DNA of 64,000 nucleotides from assembly GCA_036362985.1 (NCBI GenBank), contig JAYGXS010000004.1, positions 29,478,562 to 29,542,561 of the forward strand, given 5' to 3'. This stretch comes from Ligula intestinalis (Eukaryota; Platyhelminthes; Cestoda; Diphyllobothriidea; Diphyllobothriidae). Each line of letters opens with the position of its first letter. Within the stretch, counting starts at the first letter, position 1. The position numbers were made by a program, and so were the translations under genes. The notes beneath the pieces were generated by a model that did not search any database, had not been told where the DNA came from, and worked only from the letters and a program-made list of their open reading frames with translations. Positions 1 to 12,854 of the stretch are shown piece after piece.

Positions 1-49
1 ACGACTGCTGAGCTGACATCACTTCAGACGCCGTGCGCTGAGTTGCGAT

Positions 50-190
50 TATGCAGTCACCTCTTTCCTATTCTTCCATTCCTTCTGTACAAAGTAAATT
101 CTTCCTGCCACTCTGACATCCCATGACTTCTCTTCTTCTAAGGAACCGGGTCTGAAGATCGCAGTTGCCAGGGTTGAACTTGCGATACGT
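50..190 (+). repeat. TATCGCAG-family element, right end only
   Basis: This matches the inverted (right) end of the TATCGCAG family. It has a TTCCATTCCTTCTGTACA core, then TGACTTCTCTTCTTCTAAGGAA, then CTGAAGATCGCAGTTGCCAGGGTT, ending near TGCGATA at about 190. No left partner is visible upstream in the window. Confidence 0.6.
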
Positions 191-1551
191 TCAGAAAACA
201 CCTGTGTATGATCGGCAGGCTTGGCACATTGTCGCAAATATCAGTGCGACAAATTTCCAAACCCCACGAACACGCGAGGTCAACGTGAAATGTCAAGCCA
301 GTGAGGCGTCAAACTCGTAGGTCCAACGTCCAGGCCACACAACTTTTCCAAACTGCCGAAGCCCATCCGATATCCTGATTGACCTTATTGAACAAGCTCT
401 GAGTCATGACAATGCCACCACCTCACCTCTTACGCAATCAGACCACACCGCAGCCACCACCTGCATGTTGCAAAAAATACTCCTATTATCTGCTCTCATT
501 GGTTTCTATTTGCTCTAGGCTACCCACCAACACCAGCAACGTAGATGCTTTTTCACCTTCTTCCCAGTATTTCAGTGTATTCCAATCAGGCACCTGTTTA
601 GCCGTTTGCCTGCTCCTAGGGGCCACCTTCTGGAGCCCTGGCCATCACCAATGACTCATTTCATCATCGTGCCCACGGAATCCGTGCATCTAGTCAGGGC
701 GTGGATCTGCTCGGTTATCTAGGTATATGCTACATACAGCATCCATGTTTAAATCGTCCTACCCCCTCCCCACGCAGAAATTTAGTACCCACCTTAACCT
801 TTCAGTTCGCACGCACACCCATTAGGGCTAGCAATTTCTCAAACATCAACAATACAGTCGCGCGTTCTAATATCGGTGATGGCCAGTGAACCGTTATACT
901 TGGCACGCTAGCTTGCCCCGCCCGATGCCATGCCCTCAGACGCGGTGCGGTCCGATTCGAACAGGTGCGTGAGTTTGACACCTACAATCTCACCATCATT
1001 ATAGAAGCAGTCTCCGCGGCGAATCACCTAACACTTAGTCGCATGCCTCCGAGCAATTCGAATAGCAAATCACGGTTTTGCATTGAGTGCCCCACCCACA
1101 AAACTACCAGAGGCTGCCAGCCGGCTGTGCAGCATCAACTAATGATATCTTTTGGTTACAATTTTTCCCTTATTTATCGTCTCGAAGTCCTGTAATGCAG
1201 AAGGGCACTTAGGAAGTGTACAAAATTTTCCGTTTGAGTCAGAACGAAAGGAGTGTCAGTGACTTACAGGTCTAGCGGACAGGGCTTGGTGACAAAAAAG
1301 GTACCTGAAACACCATGTAAGGGTCGCTTTTAAAAAAGGGCCATCATTAAACCTCCCACGGGTGTCCTTCCGTTATATTTGGGTGTATTTTGTATTGTAC
1401 ACTTGTACTCTGAAGTCTGTCTACGTAACCCGTCCTTTGGCACGCTCTGAAGACAATTTACGGAAGAGTCATCACCATGTTTGCTTGGTTGGGATAAAAG
1501 TGCCGGTGAGAATTACTTATATGGTCCCTTAGTTGTCATAGGTATGCAGTG
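191..1551. other. No recognisable feature
   Basis: Short open frames only, all under 85 residues, without domains. No clear repeats were seen. Confidence 0.4.
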
Positions 1552-1705
1552 ACATGGCGACTGTATCCTATAAATACTGCAATTCCCTGCGTATGAATTA
1601 CCTGCCTTTGCTATTGCCTTTGATAATCGATCCGCAGTGGATTCCGAAACGTCAGGCAAACAGAGTTTTTGTCTCAGCGATCGCATGTGTTTCAAGCTAA
1701 AGAAA
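1552..1705 (+). repeat. PLE pseudo-LTR relic with hammerhead-like core
   Basis: The stretch beginning CTGTATCCTATAAATACT and ending near CAGCGATCGCATG is homologous to 47448-47605. It contains GATCCGCAGTGGATTCCGAA followed by ACGTCAGG. That corresponds to a stem II hairpin and the GAAAC-GTC segment of a minimal hammerhead. The 5' CUGAUGA box has decayed to TTGATAA, so activity is unlikely. Confidence 0.45.
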
Positions 1706-2049
1706 GGAGAACGAGGACTGACCGCAGTACAGATGGTTGTGCGTCAATTTCCTACGAAATTAGCGTTAGGGTCGGTGTTACCTATAAGCCTTTAGTGGTC
1801 TCTGCCATCCGACGCCCTCCATTGCCCTGGCCGGCGTCACTGTTAAAGGCCAGCTGACTCAAGGTCATCCAATACCTCAGGCAGCGCCTACAGACGCGCT
1901 GACCTGCAGAGACTTGACCTACTTCCCCTCGGGGACACACACACGTGCGTCTTGGTTCTCGCAGCTGCCCAAGCACCACTCGAATATGTCCCTTTTCCCC
2001 CACCCTCGGCCGCCAGACATCACTTAGGACCACGGCGCTGCAGTGGAAT

Positions 2050-2196
2050 GACGTGTGCTCCGAGGTTAAAACTATTTTCATCTATTCTCCGTTCCTTTGT
2101 GCTATTCTGGCCTCCATTGACTTCTCTTCCATTAAGTTACTATGGTCTGAAGATCGCAGTTGCTAGGGTTTAACTTGCTCAACCCCTGCGATAGGC
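2050..2196 (+). repeat. TATCGCAG-family element, right end
   Basis: This is a right end in plus orientation: TATTCTCCGTTCCTTTGTGC, then CTGAAGATCGCAGTTGCTAG, ending CAACCCCTGCGATA at about 2192. The sequence before it (1960-2050) resembles the family body antisense (CGCCAGACATCACTTAGGAC). Confidence 0.6.
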
Positions 2197-3094
2197 CCAT
2201 AGGGTTAAGCTTAGGGCGGCGCTTAGATTTATGTTAACTTTATTGTTAGTGTTAGGACAGAGGAATATTTTACCTTCCGGGAATTATGCGCAGGACCAGC
2301 ATTGTCACTTGGCAGAGCCCTCGAATCCCTGTGTCCGATTTATAGGACCGAATGTCCAGTTTTCCGCGCCATCAAGAAGCGTTGTCAAGACTTAAACCGT
2401 GTACTTCCTCCGATGGTCGAGGTCCACCAAAGATCTGATTGACTCTAGGAAGTAGAACCGCGCTTTAGTCGTCGATCTCGATGCATTTTGGGATAGTTTT
2501 TACAGGAGAGGAAATTGGTGCATAGCAATAGCGAATCGACGCTAACAATGCTCGAAGGTTAAGTACACTCCATGGTTGATGCCGGTTTACGCATGAGCCT
2601 TGTTTTATCCGTCTTCGTGGTTCAGATCTCACCTAACATCTGCTTTGTTTACGACTTTTGGTGCGCAATCAACAACCAAGAGAAAGGTTAGAAAATTTTG
2701 GTGACAACATGCATTCCTAGAACTCTGATTACTTTTCGAACAGTAGGATAATTGATACCGAGTTGTGGCTACGCATGATAGGCCGCCTTTGCCATTTCAG
2801 GGCATGAGGCCGAAGAGTGTTGGTGTAAGTGCGCAACTCTACAGCACTCCATCTGTCACTGTCGTGACTAGCTCGCACCGAAGCGAACTTTGCCAAAGCT
2901 CACTGCCGCTGTTCTCGATTTCTGAAATCAGCCAATCACAGATGCCGAAAAGCTGGCCCCTTGGCCCGACAACGAATAACATGCCTGCACGCGTAGGCCG
3001 ACACAGTCAATGACCGCTGGCCGCTGGGATGCCTGCTGCTAAACCCGCACTTAGGACCCGAGTAACCTCCTGGCTGGCCGTGCGCTCCGACGTC
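2197..3094. other. No recognisable feature
   Basis: Nothing recognised between two right ends of the TATCGCAG family; it may be diverged body sequence of that family. Confidence 0.35.
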
Positions 3095-3245
3095 AAACTT
3101 CTTCCTGCTTATTCTCCATTTCTCTGTAGACAGAGTAGACTATTACTACTACTTGGGCCTCCTTCGACTTCTTCTTTCCTAAGAAACCATGGTCTGAAGA
3201 TCGCAGTTGCTAGGATTTAACTCACTTAACCCCCTACGATATCAC
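3095..3245 (+). repeat. TATCGCAG-family element, right end
   Basis: Another right end, with TATTCTCCATTTCTCTGTAG, AAGAAACCATGGTCTGAAGA and TTAACCCCCTACGATATC. It is about 480 bases upstream of a truncated right end at 3675-3725 that abuts the left end starting at 3728. Confidence 0.6.
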
Positions 3246-3727
3246 TGTAACTCGTTCCAGGGGTGATCTGTTGCCCATACCCTTCCTCGCCACGTTACTC
3301 GGAAGCCTGGATCTTCTCTATTGACTATGCTTCGTATTTCCCTGGCCGTGTTCTGCGGGAATAGCAGATGGTAAGAGTCTGCAATAATTGCCACTTTAGA
3401 AGTATTTTAAGAGGCTCCTCACAGACTGCGAATGAACGATTAAGACTTCATCTGGTGTCCACTGACCAGTCTGTGGTGACTCAATCTGCGCAGACGATCA
3501 TCGCGCAAAGGCTCACCGCCGTCCACGAGTGCACATGTTCCTGCTGCCTGCGCCCGCCTGTCTGGCAAATCAGCTTTCAAGGCCAACTCACAAGGGCCCC
3601 AACGCGGTGACTTATCTCAGGCTGGGACTTCGGGCCATGTAGTCCTAGGGGCTCGATGGGCACTCCGACAGTCCACTTATTCCTACTGCGTATTCTCCAT
3701 TCCTTCTGTACAGAATATACTGTTCCT

Positions 3728-4942
3728 TCTATCGCAATGGGTTAAGTGAGTTAAACCCAGCAACTGCGATCTTCAGACCATGGTTACTCAGTGCACAAGA
3801 GAAGTCGTTAAAGGCCAGAGTAGTAGGAAGAATGCATTGTGTACACAAGGGAGAGGAGAATAGATAAGAGTAGATTGACTCGGAAGAGCCCGTTTGCTCA
3901 GGAGATCGACCGGATCCCAAGTGATTGTTTGAGAGAACTCGGGGCAGTAGACAAAGAGGAAGAGCACATTCATTGGCTAGGTCAGCCTGTGATTGGTTGG
4001 ACAGCGTGTGGGCGGACAGCATGTTGGGTGGTCCACGTCAGGCGCGCTAGCAAGTCTAGCGACCGAAATTACCTTGAGTTCCAGACAGATTGAGGCCACG
4101 ACGGGAAAGCCAGACATCGGACGGGCGACGACCCACTACAAGTACTCCCCCGGGAGACCGTAGCGAGGAAATTGAAAGAATCCGAGTGGAGAAAGAATAT
4201 TTAAGTTTAGTGAGCGAGATACGTACCAAGGTGAGGTTGCAAGACAGCGCGGGTGGCTGTGGATGGAATGAGCCAGGATGCAGGGTTGGCTGAAGAAAGC
4301 CACTGGTCCGGTAAAACGTCAACAACAAATCAGTATGCCGTATCAGTATGAGTTGAACCAAAGAGTACCATTGACGGCGGAAGTAGTACCATCTGTTGCG
4401 AAGAAGGTCTAGGGTTGTTGGTACTCGGTCAGGGACATCTCTGTTGGATTGGGAAGTAACCATGGCCTTGGCTGAATGGGCTATCGGCAGTAAGTCGCGA
4501 ATGCCAATCACCAAATACGTAGGGACAGGTCCATAAATCGCCAAATACGTAGGGAACTACGCTGAGACAGGTCGGGAAGTCAGCAACTACGTAGGGACGG
4601 CAGGCCACATCAGAAGTTGAGTGTTCATCTCACGTCGGAATGTCACCAATATCGCAGGGGGGTAAGTGAGTTAAACCCAGCTACTGCGATCTTCAGACCA
4701 TGGTTACTTCGTGCAGAAGAGAAGTCGTTAAAGGCCAGAGTAGTAGGAAGAATGCATTGTGTANNNNNNNNNNGACCGAAATTACCTTGAGTTCCAGACA
4801 GATTGAGGCCACGACGGGAACTCCAGACATCGGACGGGCGACGACGAACTACACTACCACTCTGGCCTCCCATGACTTCTCTTCTCCTAAGGAAGCAGGC
4901 CTGAAGATTTTAGTTGCTAGGGTTTAATTTAACGCCCTGTTA
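3728..4942 (+). mobile_element. Composite TATCGCAG-family element A
   Basis: The parts occur in order. A left end lies at 3728-4133 (ATCGCAATGGGTTAAG, then CTGCGATCTTCAGACCATGG). A body follows at about 4134-4640. A second left end in the same orientation begins at 4656, nearly identical to the first. An inverted right end lies at about 4850-4942. The body has no supported gene; the 162-residue minus-strand frame over 4056-4544 has no recognisable domain. The body matches 7500-7760 of copy B (for example GGCTGTGG...ATGAG and ACCATTG...CGG.AGAAGTA). An assembly gap interrupts the second left end. Confidence 0.6.
4764..4773. other. Assembly gap (10 N)
   Basis: Ten N bases. The 108 bases before the gap match about 3733-3842, and the bases after it match 4061-4133. 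By comparison with the intact copy, the gap stands for about 218 missing bases of a near-identical repeat, so the true gap size is probably not 10. Confidence 0.85.
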
Positions 4943-6844
4943 TAGTACCCCTGTTTGCGTATTAGTCATGCAACTAATACAGCCTTGTGAGAAACGGAAA
5001 GCGAGAGAGAAAGATATATTATTTTGTGTCTTCGTCTTCGAACCAGTTCTGCTGTTGTCGGCGCGATGTCTAAAGACTTCAGTGGAGAATGTTTTAGATG
5101 GCGACGCGCAGTTTTCTCCGCTTTCTTTCGAAAATGTCATTCCTTAGGGCTTGCTTATGACCCAGGCTGACGTTCATTTGGACACTGTGATCCATTTGCG
5201 TCCACTGTGGTCCAGAAGGGAAATATCCAGTTATCTTGGTGCTGTTCTCTTTTTAGAGAGTCTTTGCATTACATTCGTCGTTTCAAATGTGGGAAAAGGC
5301 GTTGATCCGTTTGGTATTTACACGTCAAATTGCTTCTATCACAAGTGCATTACCGTCTTCGTGTCGCTCGACTAGCACATCATCTTGCGGTCGGGAAGGC
5401 AAAGTTTAATGTTGATTATAAGCTCATTTCGTTGTGCACATGTCTTCGAAAGTAGAAGTCCGACGCTAGTTCTATTTACTTGACAACCAGGTGCCCCCTC
5501 CCAGATAACGCGGTTTATCTTGACTCACACACTGAAGCACCGAAAACTCCGTTGGCCTGACTTTGGCAACTGGACAACAAGACAAGGTGCAGTTCAGCGC
5601 AAAATCTTTCCTTCAAATCACTCAATGTTGGCATTGCCAGACCGTGGGTGCTGGTGGTTGTGGCGGCTTTCTTGTCAAGGAGCGGAGATCAGAACGTGGG
5701 TCCCTTCGTGTGCAGTAACCAACCAATCAGAACGCGCACTGGGGCATCGTCATTTTACGCAGCCACAGACTAGAACTGAATGCCGGACAGAGTCTGGAAA
5801 AGAGACCACGTGCAATGAGGACTGCGAATGCGCACTTAGCTCCTAAAAATGTAACCTACTTTCTAGAATCTACACAAGAACTGACATCTGCATCGCCGTT
5901 AACAAAGTCCACCCTGTACCCCCCCCCTAATCAGTGGGCGTAGGATGGTAATTCGTGCATGAACTCTCCTATGATGAAGTAGGCTTGCGCAACAATTGCC
6001 GCCCTTTTTCGTCTCTCGTCCATCAGATTCCGATGCCGATACTCAGACCACCGGAGGTGTGCTCGAGCACAGTAACTGGAAACGTTAAACAGCCCACACA
6101 CGCTTATCACACACTCCTTGATCCCAACAGCGTTGTTGAGACTTCCATATTGGTGGTTCCGCGCTCAGATGCGTGAAGGCGCCATAGAAGCTATGTGGTG
6201 GCCTAACCCCGAGCGCAACACGCAAGCTCTCGCCTCTCGGGGCTGCTTGTACGTGCGAACCATAGTCTGCCGACCCCAATCCCGCCTGATCAATCATCTT
6301 TCTGAGGCTGACTCACAGACTCGCTGGAGATGCTGCGATGACTCCTGCCTTCTCACGAGAGTGAGATTTTGAAACATTTGGCGGATAAGCGTGTAGCCGA
6401 TAAAAAATGCAGGAAGAACGACCAACAGACTAACAGGCGTTTCTAACGTTTTTACGTATTGTATTCATCATTATATTATGTATGATGGTTTATGAATGAT
6501 TTAAAAATGGAAATGGTGGTTAGGAGGTCATCTATTTCAAATTATCTGTGGTCAAACGTACCATTCTGGAGTTAATTTTGTATAGTCCGCGGCGCGAAGC
6601 GCCGCTCATACCTTCAAGTTCCATGCTCAATAACTTCCATAAGGTCTTAGATGTGTTTTCTTCTAGTTTTTGGAGCCTGTTCACGACAAATAAAACATTA
6701 AAATGCCCGCCAATATATTGGACCTTCATGCCGCACGTTCATTTGTTATAATTATCCGTCACAGTTGCGCACATATTGCCTCTCCGCTCTCACACTTCGG
6801 ATGCCGCTCTCGCGGCTGCGTGTCCATCCAACTGACCCCTTCCT
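4943..6844. other. No recognisable feature
   Basis: Only short frames without domains (the longest is 108 codons near 5520-5846). A nine-base C run lies near 5920. Confidence 0.4.
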
Positions 6845-6975
6845 TTAACCCATTCTTCATTAATTCTGCACAGAATATACAACTTCTCTCACCTAGTGGT
6901 CCACTTCTTTTCTTCCTTTTCGGAATCGAACCTGCAGGTGCTATTAACTTAAACCACTGTGATAGCTACATTAAG
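6845..6975 (+). repeat. TATCGCAG-family element, degraded right end
   Basis: A decayed right end: TTCATTAATTCTGCACAGAA, CTTCTTTTCTTCC, ACTTAAACCACTGTGATAG. The next left end, in the opposite sense, starts about 60 bases downstream at 7032. Confidence 0.45.
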
Positions 6976-7031
6976 AAGAAGGGGCGATTACGATCTGAAG
7001 GTCGGCCATAGGAAGAACCAGGACCAGAGGT

Positions 7032-8292
7032 TTATCGCAGGGGGCTAAGTTAATAGAGAAAACCCGAGCAGCTGCGATCGTCAGGCCAAGTTCCTTGGGA
7101 GAAGAAAAGACACTGGGAGGCCAGAATGGTGGGAACAGTTTATTTTGTACAGAAGAAACTAGAAAACAGGCAAGAAGAATTTGACTGTCAGAAGAGCGCA
7201 CAACCGCAGGCCAGCGGGTCGCGTCTGAAGTGAAGTAAGCGTGCGGTATTTCAGGAGGCCCAGGGCATGTTTTGTTCCTGCAGCCAATCGGGAAATGGTG
7301 AAATCTAATTAGTGGACAGCCTAAGTGGCTTTCACGGCAGATTGAACAAGAGCTTTGGGGTAGATTTCGAGCACGCACGGCTGCAAGGCTTGGTAGCCGA
7401 AGAAAAAGTGAGTCGGTTATAGTAACGCTGATCATGAGTTGCCAAATGGCGCTACAGGGCCACTACAAGTGTACCCTTCCCAGAACGGAGTTCGGGTGAT
7501 GAATGAATCCGAACGGAGGACGAATGATCAAATTTTGCGAATGAGGTACGCACCAACCGTAGAGTTGTGAACAGCGTTGGCGGCTGTGGCTAGCATGAGT
7601 GTGCCAGGTTGAAGGGGTGGCTGGAGAAAGCTGGTGATTGAATTGTACATCGATGGAAAATAAGTGTTCCTTTCCAGTAATGGTGGAATTGAGAGATACC
7701 ATTGGCGGTAGAAGTAAGATCAGATGCTTGGAAGAAGATCTAGGCGCTGTTACTCGTAGAGGGTTGGTTCTGCTGAATTAGGACGGAAGTGTAGTCTGAA
7801 CTCGATGGGCTGAGTGGGATTAATGATCTTCATCTCGCTACACACAGTATTTTGATTACGAAATTCTCCATATAGTGGCCACATAAGGAGCCACAGGAAA
7901 ATTCGTTGAAAGTCGAGTGAGCTTTGATGATGATTGAGCTCAGCCACAGCAGACGTTGCGAGCTCAGATAGCTTCGGAAAGTCAATAGTATCACAGGGGG
8001 TTAAGTTAAGAGAGAAACACTCGAGTAGCTGCGATCGTCAGGCCCGGTTCCCTGGGAGAAGAGAAGTCACGGGAGGCGAGAGTGGTAGGAACAGTTTGTT
8101 CTGTACAGAAGGAAGTGGGGAATAGGCAGGAGGAATTTTACATCAGGCACGGCCCGCTGCCTATCCTCCACTTCCTTCTGTACAGAATAAAATGTTCCTA
8201 CCACTCCGACCTTTCACGTCTTCCCATCGCCCAAGGAACCGAGCTTGAAGGTCGCAGCTGCAAGGGTTTTTTCTATTTACTGCGATAGGTTT
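7032..8292 (+). mobile_element. Composite TATCGCAG-family element B
   Basis: It has the same layout as element A. The first left end is at 7032-7170 (TTTATCGCAGGGGGCTAAGT). The body is at about 7180-7985. A second left end is at 7998-8130 (ATCACAGGGGGTTAAGT), and an inverted right end at about 8160-8292, ending TACTGCGATAGG. The final 295 bases (7998-8292) on their own form a short palindromic unit with about 130-bp inverted arms, like a MITE. The body carries no supported gene. Confidence 0.6.
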
Positions 8293-8744
8293 CCTAGTCT
8301 CGACTATACCGTGAAGATTGATGTACCGGTATCGGCTTCACCCTGTGCTATTCACCAGTTGGTTGTACGCGCGTGGCGATCATCTGGTGCAGTGGTTGGC
8401 TTGCGACCACACCCGTAGTAATGATGTACAGCATGCACTGTGAGCAAATATGAACCCAGCGTAGTCCAGCGCGTCTGCAGTGCAGCCAACTCTGGGCGTA
8501 GAACATATGCGTCAGTACCTGCTGTGCAGGCACACTGAAAGAATGCACTGATCCATTCAGTTATCTGCGGGATCAACGAAGTACAGCACACCGCTTTTGT
8601 TTAGACTAGAGGCTTCTGTCTGGGAACTTTACATAAGTAGAACCTAAACTTTCATGAGCAGAGACAGTTAACACTTAGGTAGGCTCTGTAGCTAGACTCG
8701 AAACGGGATGTTCAAGTGTGTGACTTGCACAATTTTAGTTTCTG

Positions 8745-9316
8745 CACTACGTGAATGGCCAGATTCCGCCATCTAACCATAATGCTAGCCACGGGTTTGT
8801 AAGGGGGAGAAGGGGGATTGAATTGAGTGATGATTATGGGGGGTGCAAACCAATAAATTATCAACGACAGAAGTCTGGAGTTGAGTTCCCAATCGTGGAC
8901 CAGGTTTCGACCAATTCTTGGCTCGTATTGTTTTCGGCGTGGATGGTTTTCTTGAGGCCTGTGAAGTTCAACTTATAGTTCGTTTCGTAGGTGTGAGCAG
9001 CAACTCGCGATAATTCGCCGCCCCGTCGTACAGCCAGTTTATGCTCATATATGCGTGCTCTAAGCATGCGTTCAGTTTGACCTGTGTAGTCCAAAGGACA
9101 GTTCAGGCATGAAATGTGGTACACTTCCTCCGATTGCATTTTGGGATTCAACTTGACTTTGTTTTTCATGACCCTGCTGCGTGCGGTAGTCCCTGGCCGG
9201 TGTGCAATTCCAATACCTAATCCTGCAACGATGATCTCATTCGCTTTTGAGGTGTTCCTGATGTATGACAGAGCGTGCCATTTCTGCGGTGATGTTTCTA
9301 CTTCTGACACCGACAC
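8745..9316 (-). pseudogene. Penelope-like element, GIY-YIG endonuclease fragment
   Basis: The minus-strand frame 9316-8861 carries the C-terminal part of a Penelope-like polyprotein. It begins with a linker (LGIGIAHRPG), followed by a Cys-containing YHISCLNCPLDYTGQTERML segment and RIYEHKLAVRRGG, typical of the GIY-YIG nuclease fused to PLE reverse transcriptases. TGQT aligns with VGET in the copy at 46.7-47.2 kb. The frame stops at 8861, and relic sequence continues to about 8745. The RT domain is not present upstream, so this is a 5'-truncated dead copy. Confidence 0.75.
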
Positions 9317-10299
9317 GTAGGTATCAGTTTATGGACGCCTTTGGAGGGCAATTCCATATATATTGGTCACGGAAACATCGGACTTTGTATACTTCTTTTC
9401 TGCTGCTGCTTTTGCTATCTCGGACTATGAACTCCTGCACGAGTTTGATAGCTAAGAGTAATAAGCAAAATTTTCTGGTTTTCGATCAGTCGTTTCCATT
9501 TGTTTGAGTGTTATGGTTAGGCTCAGTTTTTGAGTCAGAGTTAAATTTAGGCCATGAGGATAGGTGCACGGCTCGATTTTAGTAGAAGGCTATTAGTGGA
9601 CAAGAAGTCCAAATTTCCATATCCGGCTCCTTAATTTCAGGCGGAAGCCTAATTTTTTTGTCCGGCTAGATTGCAATAACGGTTTTTAAACGACTCCCAA
9701 TGATACCACAAAATCTCTGGTAGTGTTCCAGCACTAAGATATAAATTACTAATTGTATTAAAAAGTCTTACTTGAACTTGCATTAAAGTGATCAGGATAC
9801 GGTATTTTAGAGCACTGTGTCCTTATAGTTCTTCACTTTAATATGTCAAGTATCTAAGTAAATCAAGGTTATTGGCTCTTCTTGTCTCCTTCACACTGGT
9901 CCCGAAAGGTGTACCTAAAGCCAACTGCATGTCTATTGGTTGTGGGAAAATGCGCCCGTTTTTGCTGAACTTCACTGAAGCCGATTTATCCTATTTGTTG
10001 ATGTTTTCAGTTCTAAAATTCGCAAATAAGGATTGACGGGAGCACGTAGGCAATTTATACGCGATTTAAGTTGGGTGCATCATGAAACACAACAGCATTT
10101 CAAGTGACACTTAATCATTATTATCCTCCAGCAAACTATTGCATGACTGCCGTTCCGTGGGAGATGCCAAATGTAATGTGGCGTTCATTTTCGCCGTATC
10201 AAGGAAGACCATGGACAGTAGATATTATTGCCTTCTGGTTAAAAATAAATATCGTTTTCCGGGTTTAAATTAATAGGAAGGCTCAGAGACCAGAGTCAC
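9317..10299. other. Possible PLE flank, otherwise nothing
   Basis: Around 9380-9470 TTCTGCTGCTGCTTTTGCTA and CTCCTGCACGAGTTTGATAG resemble 31255-31320 (GCTGCTGCTAGTGG, CTCTTGTACGAGTTTAGAAG), so a dispersed repeat is present. The rest is featureless. Confidence 0.35.
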
Positions 10300-11095
10300 T
10301 CTGTCTTGTGCTTCTGAGACCTATTTACCTTCCCAATATGCATCGTGATCTTGCGAATGTTCGCATTCCTGGTGTGTGCATTAATAAAGAGCTGTTCCCT
10401 CAGCGGAACCATGTAGCTTCTCCATTGTCCCATCCGGCGGCTTACAAACGAGGCTGTGTGAAAAGCCTGTTCAAGCAGATCGTGACTCATTGTCGCAACC
10501 CGGAAAAAAGGTACGCGAGACCTGATATCTTCGTGACCAATTTATGGGGGACGGCTATCCGAAGACGCTCATAAGCCGATACCTACGCGTTCGTCCCCAG
10601 AGGACTCAACCACACCCAGCCTATGCGATTTGACATACGCTGCCATACCCAAAGAACGCGTCAGATGCGACCGAGCGCACTGCTGCGGAACTAGGCGTCG
10701 GAATAGTGCACAAACTCAAGGCTGCTATGCGTAACAAGGTTATGAAAATTACGGAGCAATAAATCCTGCTGAGTAGTCCGGTGTAGTGTATCACATCCCA
10801 CGTCTAAACTGCCCTCGCAGACCAGACTGGACGCATGCTTGGCTCGCGCATACGCAAGCATAAGCTGGTTGCCAACACCTAGGAAATGGGCCACGAGCTT
10901 TACTCAGCAGACAAGGCAAGAGGCGCCCACGCCAGGAGCAGGACAAACCGGGAATTGAGTAAAACTTGGGATTCCGATGAGAACTCAGCCAATCAACTTA
11001 TCGATCTGGCGCCGGTATACAGACCTCGACGCAGTTAACTCCGGACTGGCGTTACTGGTGGAACTCTATAAGCCGCTTGATCATGTTAGGAGCCT
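10300..11095 (+). pseudogene. Degenerate Penelope-like element
   Basis: Translation in shifting plus-strand frames shows HPAAYKRGCVKSLFKQIV (RT C-terminal region), then LGVGIVHKLKAAMRNKVMK, then ISWLPTPRKW-type and LNCP-like GIY-YIG remnants. It ends near TWDSDENSANQLIDLAPVYR, which aligns with the terminal segment of the copies at 31.2 kb and 47.2 kb. Several stops and frameshifts make it a relic. Confidence 0.6.
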
Positions 11096-12854
11096 CGCAT
11101 TGCCGTGATAACGATCGATAAACTCATCGCCTCTCACGCTTCCTTCCTCCCCCGTCCACTGCCCCTCCCCCCCCCCTTTTAAGCATGTCTCACAGGCTTT
11201 CCTGACCATGAACTAACACAAACTGCCATACGACCTCTTCCCTCGTCTACCTCTTAACCATGCGCCCCCATCTAAGACTAATAGCTTCTACTTTATTTGC
11301 CTATCAAGTTTCACCCCTCTAGCTTCATACTTAATTGGACAGTTACTTTATCTTATTGATGGGCAATGACCGTTTGTAGATAAATGAGAGGTCGCAAAAA
11401 TATACTGCGTCAATAAATTCCGCTAATTTCGTGACCTTAGCCTTGTTCAAGTTACTGGTGGTTGATTGCCTGCGTCGTACAGAACCTTGCACAGTCATCT
11501 TCGGACTGACGCTAACGCTATTAAATTGGCTTTCTACCGCCTACAGCTCTTACTGGTTTTGTTGGTACTTGTTCTCAGACGGTGGACTCCAGTAATAGTT
11601 CCATTCTTCAGATGAATAAAAAGATGATTCCAGTGAGCGCAGTCACTAGAACAGTAGGTGAGTTCGCTTGTTCCAGTGATCGCGCGTTTAAAAAAGTACC
11701 TGGGACTCGCGAATTCACCTCTACTTTTTATAATTGCATTGCTAACAGAAATTGGCGCTCACTTAGTACGTCCATTCTTGGTTTCCGAATAAATGTTTTT
11801 TAAGAAGAAAGCGAAGAAAACAGTAAGGGCAGTAAAGATACGGGAATGGTAGTCATAAAGGTTTCATGCATGGAACTACAGAAAGCGATGAACAGCATAC
11901 TCGTAAATAATAAATATCTAAAATATATGCCCTTTCCATTAGTTGGTTTGAGTACGGAAACGCCCCGTGAAAGCTGGAGCGCGTAATTAGAAAACACATG
12001 AAAAACAGAGAATTGGCTACGTAACCTAATCACACGTATTCGATAAACTGAAAGCATTTGAAATACAACCAAAAAAGCCGATAATTTGGGAAAACATATC
12101 GACTCAAACCTGAACAGAAGCAGAAAATAAAAAGAAGTTAAATACAAAAAATCAAAATTAAAGCAAGTGTAAGAAAAAAATCGTTCAGAAAAGCCGTAAA
12201 TGAGAACTGTCAGTTAAAATAAGAGCCATTTTGCGTGTTTTTATGCGCTGCCCGTGGTTAACACCGCGACACATGACATTACTCGTATTTATGATAGTTC
12301 TTAGCATAGGGCTCATTAGGCGTGTTTTCATTAGCCAATGTTAACACATAAAGCTAATCTTAAAACAATAATCCCAAACTTATTCCTTAAATCAAACCTT
12401 AAACTATTGTTTCCGATATATTGTTGTTGTTGATTTACGTAGTAGACCTCATATACCCCTAGTCCCAGTATTTTTTCCTTTGGAAACAACCTTAAATATT
12501 TGATCTAATCATATCCCATCTCTCAAAATACTAACGGTAACCCCAACTCTAAATCCCTGGCTATAACTCTAATCTTAAACTCTTAACTCTGAAAGCCTTA
12601 CCGAGACCGAACTTCCAACTACTGACCATAACTCTACCATTAAAATTCTGTACCCAAACCATCCAACCCTAGACTTAACTGTTAACATCACTACTGTAAA
12701 CTGTGCTGACTTAAACTAATAAATGCTACCTAAATAAAACAAGTAGGCTAGATTAATTACAATGACTGTGTGAGACTTCATACGATACCGTCACAGAAAA
12801 CCAAACAGATCCCTCATTTTTGTCAGATCAGCAGAGGGGACAGGTGTTAAATTG
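11096..12854. other. Non-coding stretch with degenerate TTAGGG-like text
   Basis: CTAACT/CTTAAA/AACCCT-rich text at about 12340-12700 looks like a heavily decayed CCCTAA-type repeat on the plus strand. A C run lies near 11170. No gene was seen. Confidence 0.4.

Noticed and set aside
4056..4544. 162-codon open frame on the minus strand
   Set aside because: It lies in the body of a repeat element, has no recognisable domain, and the homologous stretch in copy B (7500-7760) does not keep the frame.
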